DNA from: Roseiarcus sp963748545
GTDB lineage: Bacteria > Pseudomonadota > Alphaproteobacteria > Rhizobiales > Beijerinckiaceae
Length of the DNA stretch: 64,000 nt
Assembly (NCBI GenBank): GCA_963748545.1
Contig: CAVVJO010000036.1
Location: 62,001-126,000 of the forward strand
Direction: 5' to 3'
Numbering within the stretch: the first letter of the stretch is position 1; the number at the start of each line of letters is the position of its first letter. This document shows positions 57,783 to 64,000 of the stretch, in pieces. The translations under genes and the position numbers were made by a program. The notes under the pieces are model-generated. The model did not search any database, was not told where the DNA came from, and was given only the letters and a program-made list of their open reading frames with translations.

Positions 57783-58237
57783 GACGTTGCTCCCTTGCTG
57801 CGCGTGGCAGAAGTACGCTCTCGTCGCGGCGAAAAGATGTCGGGCGTAGGCGTCGCGCCGCCGCCGAACGCGGGCGGCCCCAGCAGGCCCCAAGCGCGCC
57901 ATGGCGAAATCGCTTCCACGCTCGAAAGCCTTCGCGCCAGCTTTTTGCCAACTGACACAGGCCTATCTGGGACGAATTCGGTAGTCCGGCGCCGGGCCCC
58001 GGCCTCGTCGTCGGCGCACGGCCGGACCGGGCGCCAAAGCCCGCCCCTGCGGCGAAATTGTTATTGGATTGTCGCACGGGATGTGGAAAGAGAGCCCGCG
58101 CCGGGCGCCGCTCACCCGAAGCGCGGGTCAGCGCCATATTGTCGCCAGACGGCTGGTCGATGGCCCCGCGCGTCGCGCGACGCGGAGCGATGCGAGAGCG
58201 CACCGAGTTTACCGTTTACGGCTTGAAAGGACGATTG
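57783..58237. other. Gap of 455 bases between the GG-peptide and ialB-like genes
   Basis: GC-rich sequence with several short palindromes (for example around CGCGTCGCGCGACGCG at 58168-58183) and no open frame with convincing codon use. It should hold the divergent promoters of both genes, but I cannot locate them firmly. Confidence 0.5.
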
Positions 58238-59014
58238 ATGAATTTCCCGATCACGCGCTTGAGCGCTGCGGCGCTCGCACTGAGCATGGCGCTCGGCGCA
58301 GGGGCGGCGTTGGCGCAGAACGCTCAACCGGCGCCGGCTGCGCCGGCAGGAGTTGCTCCGCCGGCGCCTGGCCAGGCGCCGCAAATCCCGTCGAAGGTCG
58401 ATCTCGTGTCGCCGGAGCCGCAATGGGTCAAGCTCTGCGGCAAGGAGCAGACGACCGGCCGCGACGCGTGCCAGACGATGCGCGACTTCGCCACCTCGGC
58501 GGACCAGCCGCCGATGATCAGCATTCAGGTGTTCGAGCTGCAGGGCGAGGAGAAGAAGAAACTCCGCTTCATGATGCTGCCGATCGGCATGCTCCTGAAG
58601 CCCGGCTTCCGGGTGGTCGTCGACAACGCCGAGCCGATCGAGGGCAAGTACGACATGTGCTTCCAGAACGCCTGCACCGCCGAGGTCGAGCTCGGCGCCA
58701 GCGCGCTCGCGAACTTGAAGAAGGGCCAGAATCTGGCGGTCGTTCTGCGCGTTCCCGGCGGCGACGCTTCCGGCCGCGCGCTAACCTTCAACATACCGCT
58801 GAAGGATTTTGGGCCGGCCTTCGACGGCAAGCCGACCGATCCGAAGCTCCTTGAGCAGCAGCGCCAGGCGCTGCAGCAGCAGTTGCAGAAGAAGGCCGAA
58901 GAGCAGCGCAAGGCGCTCGAAGCGCAGCAGCAGAGCGGCGCCGCCGCGCCGGCCGCTCCTGGCGCTCCTGCGGCCCCAGCCGCTCCGGCGGCGCCCGCCG
59001 CGCCGAAGCAGTAA
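58238..59014 (+). CDS. Invasion-associated locus B (IalB) family protein
   Basis: A 258-residue exported protein with a signal peptide cleaved at about ALA|Q (residue 26). The IalB core spans WVKLCGKEQTTGRDACQTMRDF, ISIQVFELQGEEKKKLRFMMLPIGMLLKPGFRVVVDNAE and KYDMCFQNACTAEVELG, with paired cysteines typical of the family. The last 70 residues are a Gln/Lys-rich helix followed by Ala-Pro repeats, probably spanning periplasm or cell wall. The name comes from Bartonella; in free-living relatives the role is unknown. A strong terminator follows. Confidence 0.88.
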   Translation: MNFPITRLSAAALALSMALGAGAALAQNAQPAPAAPAGVAPPAPGQAPQIPSKVDLVSPEPQWVKLCGKEQTTGRDACQTMRDFATSADQPPMISIQVFELQGEEKKKLRFMMLPIGMLLKPGFRVVVDNAEPIEGKYDMCFQNACTAEVELGASALANLKKGQNLAVVLRVPGGDASGRALTFNIPLKDFGPAFDGKPTDPKLLEQQRQALQQQLQKKAEEQRKALEAQQQSGAAAPAAPGAPAAPAAPAAPAAPKQ

Positions 59015-59071
59015 GGCCCTCGCTTTCGTCCGCCTTCCGCTCAGAGCGCGGGAGGCGGTGCAAGCCCGAAC

Positions 59072-59107
59072 AAAAGGCGCGTCTCGAAATGCGAGCGCGC
59101 CTTTTTT
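59072..59107. terminator. Strong Rho-independent terminator between ialB-like and hspQ
   Basis: AAAAGGCGCG and CGCGCCTTTTTT pair with an inner CTCG/CGAG extension around AAATG and one bulged T. Six Ts follow on the plus strand and four on the minus strand, so it can serve both convergent genes. Confidence 0.85.
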
Positions 59108-59132
59108 CGTTCACGGTCTAAAGAAGCGCCCG

Positions 59133-59465
59133 TCAGCTCGCCATCGCTCCGGAGCGGAACCGGTAGCGCCCGTCGGCGGTGCGCTCGAAGCGTTCGCCGA
59201 TCTGGGGGTGGCGCACCGGCTCGCCGGATTCGTCCGGCAGAAGGTTCTGCTCCGAGACGTAGGCGATGTACTGGCTGTCCGCATTCTCGGCGTAGAGGTG
59301 ATAGAACGGCTGATCCTTGGTCGGGCGGATGTCCGCCGGGATCGAGTTCCACCATTCCTCAGTGTTTGCAAACACCGGATCGACGTCGAAGATCACCCCT
59401 CGGAACGGATAGATCCGGTGCTTAACCACCTGTCCGATCCCGAATTTCGCGATGCGCGTCGTCAT
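59133..59465 (-). CDS. hspQ: Heat shock protein HspQ
   Basis: A 110-residue protein of the YccV/HspQ hemimethylated-DNA-binding-like family. Marks are AKFGIGQVVKHRIYPFRGVIFDVDPVFANTEEWW, then PFYHLYAENADSQYIAYVSEQNLLPD and PVRHPQIGERFE. In Escherichia coli HspQ is a stress protein that stimulates Lon. Complete; start chosen at MTTRIAKFG, because the codons upstream do not look coding. Confidence 0.92.
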   Translation of the reverse strand: MTTRIAKFGIGQVVKHRIYPFRGVIFDVDPVFANTEEWWNSIPADIRPTKDQPFYHLYAENADSQYIAYVSEQNLLPDESGEPVRHPQIGERFERTADGRYRFRSGAMAS

Positions 59466-59529
59466 AGGCAACGGCTTAGACCGCGCCGGGAACGGCGTCA
59501 ATTCGGGACCTCCGCGCAACGTTGCGGAT

Positions 59530-60573
59530 TTAGAGCTGATAAAGCTTGGCGTATTCCGGGTCCTTCGCCGCGACCTGCTTCGCGAGTTCGACAATCACCC
59601 GCGCCTGCTTCCAGGTCGCGTCGTCCTGCATCTTGCCGTCGATCATCACGGCGCCGGAGCCATCGGGCATGGCGGCGAGAATCTTGCGGGCGAAAGCGAC
59701 CTCCCCGGCGTCGGGTGAGAAGACCCGCTTGGCGATGGCGATCTGAGAGGGATGCAGCGTCCAGGCGCCGGCGCAGCCAAGCAGGAAAGCGTTGCGGAAC
59801 TGCGCCTCGCAAGCTTCCGGATCGGAAAAGTCGCCGAACGGTCCGTAGAACGCCTTGATCCCATGCGCCGCGCAGGCGTCGACCATGCGGGCGACGGTAT
59901 AGTGCCAAAGATCCTGCTGGGCCGAGACCCGCGCCGCGCCCGGCGCTGTTGCGTCGGCGAGGACCTTGTACTCGGGATGTCCCCCGCCAACCCGGGTCGT
60001 CTTCATCGCGCGCGAGGCGGCGAGATCGGCCGGCCCCAGGCTCATGCCGTGCATGCGGGGCGAGGCGGCGGCGATCGCCACGACGTTGTTGACGCCCTGC
60101 GGCGTCTCTAGGATCGCATGCACCAGAATGGGTTTCTTCACCCCGTGCCGGGCCTCGAGCAGCGCAAGGTACTGGTCGACGAAATGGATGTCCCAGTCCC
60201 CCTCGACCTTGGGGATCATCACGACGTCGAGCTTGTCGCCGATCTCGCCCACGAGCCTGGTCATGTCGTCGAGGAACCACGGCGAGTTCAGCGCATTGAC
60301 GCGCGCCCACAAGCCCGTCGAGCCGAAGTCGGTCGCCTTGGCCATGGCGATGAAGCCGTCGCGCGCGGCGATTTTCGATTCGATCGGGATCGCATCCTCG
60401 AGATTTCCGAGGACGACATCCACCTGGCCGGCGAGTTCGCCGGCCTTCGCCCGCACCTTCTCGATGTGGGGCGGGACGAAGTGGATCATCCGCTCGAGTT
60501 TCGAGGGCAATTCGAGATAGGGGCGCGGCGCGCCGATCGCGAGCGGTTCGAAGACTTTGCGCGGAGATTTCAT
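59530..60573 (-). CDS. CoA-ester lyase (malyl-CoA lyase-like, HpcH/HpaI aldolase)
   Basis: A 347-residue member of the CitE/malyl-CoA lyase superfamily, longer than the 243-residue copy at 50.6 kb. Visible are LERMIHFVPPHIEKVRAK, VVLGNLEDAIPIESK, LWARVNALNSPWFLDD (CoA/oxaloacetate-loop Arg), MIPKVEGDWDIHFVDQYL, HAILETPQGVNNVVAIA and LLGCAGAWTLHPSQIAIAK. The type is common in Hyphomicrobiales and may be an L-malyl-/methylmalyl-CoA lyase of glyoxylate metabolism. It is followed by hspQ downstream. Start chosen at MKSPRKVFEP. Confidence 0.88.
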   Translation of the reverse strand: MKSPRKVFEPLAIGAPRPYLELPSKLERMIHFVPPHIEKVRAKAGELAGQVDVVLGNLEDAIPIESKIAARDGFIAMAKATDFGSTGLWARVNALNSPWFLDDMTRLVGEIGDKLDVVMIPKVEGDWDIHFVDQYLALLEARHGVKKPILVHAILETPQGVNNVVAIAAASPRMHGMSLGPADLAASRAMKTTRVGGGHPEYKVLADATAPGAARVSAQQDLWHYTVARMVDACAAHGIKAFYGPFGDFSDPEACEAQFRNAFLLGCAGAWTLHPSQIAIAKRVFSPDAGEVAFARKILAAMPDGSGAVMIDGKMQDDATWKQARVIVELAKQVAAKDPEYAKLYQL

Positions 60574-60668
60574 GGCCGGCCCTACCACTGCGGTTGGCCC
60601 GAGCCTTAGTGCGATTTGACGCCGCCCGCAATTGGACGAGGGGCGAAGCGCCGGGGCGCTTGCTCAGC

Positions 60669-60911
60669 TCAGATTCGCGTCCCGAGCCGCTCGATCCGGC
60701 GCGCAAGCGACATCTTGTGGCAGCGGGCGAGATTCAGCTGCTCTCCGATCGAACTGAGCTGATCGCCGCGCAGAGGATTGGACCGCACGAAATCGTCGTA
60801 GTTGATGATGGTGACAAGCTCCTGGCTGGCCCGCTCGAGAATCTCGATGACGCTCTGCGTCTCATCCAGGTCTTGACGAAGGGCCTCCACGGAGTGCGCT
60901 GCACGAACCAT
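60669..60911 (-). CDS. Small helical protein of unknown function
   Basis: An 80-residue protein from ATG at 60911, preceded by GGAGGTTGCA. It appears fully helical: VEALRQDLDETQSVIEILERASQEL, then a short loop NYDDFVRSNPLRGDQ and a basic helix LARCHKMSLARRIERLG. The N-terminal half could form a coiled coil. I do not recognise it. Divergent from the helicase gene. Confidence 0.6.
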   Translation of the reverse strand: MVRAAHSVEALRQDLDETQSVIEILERASQELVTIINYDDFVRSNPLRGDQLSSIGEQLNLARCHKMSLARRIERLGTRI

Positions 60912-61196
60912 TGCAACCTCCACGCATGCCGATCTTGAGGTCCGGCTTCTTGTCAGGCCGGATCCGCGCCGGGCGAAGTTAAAGTTTTTCGCCCGAAATA
61001 CGACTTTAGCAAGTCGCCGACGGAGAGACAATCAAGAACCGCGTTGCGGCCGTTTTGAGGCGGAACAGCTGGGTTCGCCGGGCGCGTCGGCGATCACGGT
61101 TTCCGCTTCCCGGCTCTCCGGCCTGATCGCCGGCGCGCCTGGCGACAGCGCGCGCATCCCTTGCGAACAAAGCGCGAAACGTGGTTGCGTTCGCGC

Positions 61197-63266
61197 ATGT
61201 CGCTCGCCCTGATTCGCAAGCCCGCCGCGGTCGAGCTCAACCCCGAGCAGAGCCTCGCGGTCGAGCACGGCGTCGGCGCGCCCGAGGGGTTCTCGCCTCT
61301 GCTGGTCATCGCCGGCGCCGGCTCCGGCAAGACGGCGATGCTCGCCCATCGGGTCGCGACGCTGATCCTCGCCGGCGCCGATCCGAAGCGCATCATGCTC
61401 GCGACCTTCTCGCGCCGAGCGGCGGCCGAATTGATCCGCCGCGTCGAGCGCCTGCTCGCCCGACGCCTCGCGCCCGAGGCCGCGGCCGCCGCCGCGCCCG
61501 AGTACGCCGGCACCTTCCACGCCATCGGCGCGCGGCTGTTGCGCGAATATGCGCCGCGCGTCGGACTCGATCCGCAGTTCACCATCCACGACCGTGAGGA
61601 TTCCGCCGATCTCATGAACTGGGCCCGTCACGAGGCGGGCTTGACCGAGACCAAGGATCGGTTTCCGACCAAGAGCACATGCCTCGCCATCTATTCGCGG
61701 GTCGTCAACGCCCGCGCCGAACTCGGGGCGGTCATCGGCAAATGGTTTCCCTGGGTCGCGGCGCATGAGGGGGCGCTGCGAGTCCTGTTCGGCGCTTATG
61801 TCGAGGCCAAGCAGCGCCAGAACGTGCTCGATTACGACGACCTTCTGCTCTGGTTCGCACAGATGCTTTCGGCGCCCGAAATCGCCGCCGAAGTGTCCGG
61901 CCGGTTCGATCACCTGCTGGTCGACGAATACCAGGACACCAACGCCCTGCAAGCCGAGATCGTGCTGGCGCTGCGTCCGGGCGGGGCGGGCCTCACCGTC
62001 GTCGGCGACGACGCCCAATCGATCTATTCCTTCCGCGCCGCGACGGTGCGCAACATCCTCGACTTTCCCAAAGCTTTCGAGCCGCCGGCGCGCGTCGTCA
62101 CGCTCGATCGCAACTACCGCTCGACCCAGGCGATCCTGTCCGCCGCCAACGCCGTCATCGCGCTCGCGCCCGAGCGCTTCGCCAAGGAGCTCTGGACCGA
62201 CCGCAGGGACGGAGCGGCGCCCGCGCTGGTCACCGTCGCCGAGGAGGCCGACCAGGCGCGCTACGTCGCGACCGCCGTGCTGGCCAATCGGGAAAGGGGC
62301 GCGGCGCTGAAATCGCAAGCGGTGCTGTTCCGCGCCTCGCACCATAGCGCGGCGCTCGAATTGGAGTTGACCCGGCGCAATATCCCGTTCGTGAAATTCG
62401 GCGGCCTGAAATTCCTCGACGCGGCGCATGTCAAAGATACGCTGTCGCTGATGCGCTTCGCCGAGAACCCGCGCGACCGGGTCGCGGGCTTTCGCGTCGC
62501 CCAGCTTCTGCCCGGCGTCGGTCCCAAGATCGCCGAGACCATCGTCAGGGCGGCCGCCGAGGACGACGGCTTTGTGGCGATGTCCGCATTGGCGCTGCCG
62601 GCCAAGGCGCGGGACGGCTTCGCGGGCTTTGCCGAGCTTCTGCGGCGGTTGGCTTCGCGCGCGGCGCCCTGGCCAGGCGAACTCGCCGACGCCGTCGCCT
62701 GGCTTAGCCCCCAGATCGAGGCGCGTTACGACGACTGGGCGGCGCGGATCGGCGATCTCGAGGCGCTCGAGCGCATCGCCGGTTCGTTCGCCTCGCGCGA
62801 GCGTTTCTTGAGCGAGCTCACCCTCGACCCCCCCGACGCCACCAGCGACGAGGCCGGGCCGCCGCTCCGCGACGAGGACTATCTGATCCTCTCGACCATC
62901 CACTCGGCCAAGGGACAGGAGTGGGGACATGTGTTCGTCTTGAACTGCGTCGACGGCTGCATCCCCTCGGATCTTGCGACCGGCTCGTCGGCGGAGATCG
63001 AGGAGGAGCGCCGGCTTCTCTATGTGGCGATGACCCGGGCGAAGGACGAGCTGGCGCTGATCGTTCCGCAGCGCTTCTATGTCCACAATCAACCGAAGAA
63101 CGGCGACCGGAGCGTGTTCGCCGGCCGCACCCGCTTCATCCCGCCCCCGTTGCTCAAGCACTTCGACCGCCAGACCTGGCCGGCCGCGCCGGCGTCTCCG
63201 GCGCGTGCGCCGTCGGACGGCCCGCGCGTGGATGTCGCCGCACGGATGCGGGCGATGTGGCGGTGA
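61197..63266 (+). CDS. UvrD/Rep-type ATP-dependent DNA helicase
   Basis: A superfamily 1 helicase of 689 residues. Motifs in order: LLVIAGAGSGKTAML (Walker A, Lys45), LATFSRRAAAELIRR, GTFHAIGARLLREYAP, DYDDLLLWF, LLVDEYQDTNALQ (II), VGDDAQSIYSFRAA (III), LDRNYRSTQAIL (IV), LSTIHSAKGQEWGHVFVLN (V) and LLYVAMTRAKDEL (VI). No nuclease domain follows, so it is a helicase of DNA repair type rather than an AddA. It is shorter than the usual UvrD (about 720), as the C-terminal tail is brief. Confidence 0.94.
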   Translation: MSLALIRKPAAVELNPEQSLAVEHGVGAPEGFSPLLVIAGAGSGKTAMLAHRVATLILAGADPKRIMLATFSRRAAAELIRRVERLLARRLAPEAAAAAAPEYAGTFHAIGARLLREYAPRVGLDPQFTIHDREDSADLMNWARHEAGLTETKDRFPTKSTCLAIYSRVVNARAELGAVIGKWFPWVAAHEGALRVLFGAYVEAKQRQNVLDYDDLLLWFAQMLSAPEIAAEVSGRFDHLLVDEYQDTNALQAEIVLALRPGGAGLTVVGDDAQSIYSFRAATVRNILDFPKAFEPPARVVTLDRNYRSTQAILSAANAVIALAPERFAKELWTDRRDGAAPALVTVAEEADQARYVATAVLANRERGAALKSQAVLFRASHHSAALELELTRRNIPFVKFGGLKFLDAAHVKDTLSLMRFAENPRDRVAGFRVAQLLPGVGPKIAETIVRAAAEDDGFVAMSALALPAKARDGFAGFAELLRRLASRAAPWPGELADAVAWLSPQIEARYDDWAARIGDLEALERIAGSFASRERFLSELTLDPPDATSDEAGPPLRDEDYLILSTIHSAKGQEWGHVFVLNCVDGCIPSDLATGSSAEIEEERRLLYVAMTRAKDELALIVPQRFYVHNQPKNGDRSVFAGRTRFIPPPLLKHFDRQTWPAAPASPARAPSDGPRVDVAARMRAMWR

Positions 63267-63368
63267 TCTTCGGCGCTCCCCGCAAAGGACGCGCCGGCGC
63301 CTTCGATTGACATTGCGCGCGGTTGCGGGCCACGTGACGGTTCAACGACAGCTGGGGAGAACAAGTTT

Positions 63369-64000
63369 ATGCCGCGCAAGGATATCATGGATGCGGTGGG
63401 GAAGTTCACCGATCCCTTTCGCGTCACGAAGGGCAAGAGCTTTCGCCTGAAGGACTTCGATCCCGGCGATACGCAGGGGCTCAAGATGGACAAGGAGGAG
63501 GCGTCCGGTCTCCTTCAGCGGGGCACGGAATGGTTGGCGATGGAGCAGGATATCCTCTACGCGCAGGATTCCTGGTCCGTGCTGCTGGTGTTCCAGGCGA
63601 TGGATGCGGCAGGCAAAGACGGCACGATCAAGCACGTCATGTCGCCGATCAATCCGCAGGGATGCGAGGTCCATTCGTTCAAGCAGCCCTCCCAGGAGGA
63701 GCTTTCGCACGATTTCCTGTGGCGCTACGCCACCAAAGTTCCCCAGCGCGGCCGGATCGGCATCTTCAACCGCTCCTACTACGAAGAGGTGCTCGTCGTG
63801 CGCGTGCACCAGGCGTTGCTCAAGCCGCAGAAGCTGCCGCCGAAGCTCCTCAGTAAGACGATCTGGGACGAGCGGCTCGGCGACATCGCGCGGTTCGAGG
63901 ACTACCTCACGCGCCAGGGCGTGGTGGTCCTCAAGTTCTTCCTCAACCTGTCGCGCAAGGAGCAGAAGAAGCGTTTCATCGAGCGCCTCGACAAGCCCGA
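63369..64000 (+). CDS. PPK2-family polyphosphate kinase / phosphotransferase (C-terminus beyond window edge)
   Basis: The first 210 residues of a PPK2-type enzyme that transfers phosphate between polyphosphate and nucleotides. It starts MPRKDIMDAVGKFTDPFRV. Walker A is VFQAMDAAGKDGTIK (Lys83), then PTSFKQP-type INPQGCEVHSFKQPS, the FLWRYATKVPQRGRIGIFNRSYYEE Walker B-like block, and LKFFLNLSRKEQKKRFIERL. The frame is open to the last base. It starts 103 bases after the helicase gene and is probably a separate unit, with a TTGACA at 63300-63305. Confidence 0.92.
   Translation, partial: MPRKDIMDAVGKFTDPFRVTKGKSFRLKDFDPGDTQGLKMDKEEASGLLQRGTEWLAMEQDILYAQDSWSVLLVFQAMDAAGKDGTIKHVMSPINPQGCEVHSFKQPSQEELSHDFLWRYATKVPQRGRIGIFNRSYYEEVLVVRVHQALLKPQKLPPKLLSKTIWDERLGDIARFEDYLTRQGVVVLKFFLNLSRKEQKKRFIERLDKP

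Noticed and set aside
63300..63340. TTGACA before ppk2-like gene as a full promoter
   Set aside because: No convincing -10 hexamer at a 16-18 base spacing, so it is not listed as a feature.

Overview
The window is a 64-kb piece of a high-G+C genome (about two thirds G+C by eye). It looks alphaproteobacterial and most like Hyphomicrobiales (Rhizobiales). The signs are a YejABEF-type peptide importer, IHF-beta next to a LapA-domain gene, an NDUFA9-like protein, an aroK-aroB fusion, an IalB-family protein, HspQ, and CitE/MaoC CoA-ester genes. I cannot fix the genus. There is no rRNA, recognisable tRNA, CRISPR array or replication origin. Genes are densely packed and only one gap exceeds 300 bases.

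Layout. 1-2.7 kb: alanine racemase (cut by the window edge), a coupled GNAT acetyltransferase and an ATP-grasp protein, all minus strand. 3-10.6 kb: a plus-strand run of yejA, yejB, yejE, yejF, deoB and a HIT-domain gene. 10.6-16.5 kb, minus strand: a VapBC-like toxin-antitoxin pair, an ornithine cyclodeaminase-like gene, lapA, ihfB, an NDUFA9-like gene and an EF-G paralogue. 16.8-19.9 kb: aroKB and a CorC/CNNM-type membrane protein. 20-22.5 kb: a repeat (beta-propeller-like) protein and an AraC regulator. 22.7-27.7 kb: hflK, hflC, a DUF2065 gene, a DegP protease and an M19 dipeptidase, a membrane quality-control and peptide-degradation block. 27.7-32.3 kb: an MFS exporter, a cytochrome P450 and a phytoene-desaturase-like FAD oxidoreductase. 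32.5-35.4 kb: a small LRR protein, an aldehyde dehydrogenase and an orphan EpsI. 35.5-44.1 kb: acyl-lipid metabolism (acyl-CoA dehydrogenase, GST, two AMP-forming acyl-CoA ligases, SDR, an unrecognised protein, wax ester synthase/DGAT). 44.2-52.6 kb: a secreted unknown, putA, TusA, DUF4174, an alpha/beta hydrolase, a CitE-like lyase, a MaoC protein and a FrnE-like DsbA. 52.7-57.8 kb: a large secreted SGNH-type esterase, a second YejA-like binding protein, a rearranged IS5-family element, and a small double-glycine-leader peptide. 58-64 kb: IalB-like protein, HspQ, a CoA-ester lyase, a UvrD-type helicase and the start of a PPK2 kinase.

Two things stand out. First, at least nine genes, mostly housekeeping, are each broken by single-base indels that a one-base edit repairs exactly (yejF, deoB, aroKB twice, the propeller gene, araC-like, degP, GST, putA, and perhaps the second acyl-CoA ligase). 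This pattern suggests consensus sequencing errors more than real decay, so I give whole-gene spans and name the sites. Second, the most unusual locus is 56.8-57.8 kb. A low-G+C gene there encodes a 73-residue peptide with a GG-type leader and a core that resembles a segment of the type VI secretion tube protein Hcp. It lies against an IS5-type element whose transposase has been cut and joined to a small passenger frame.
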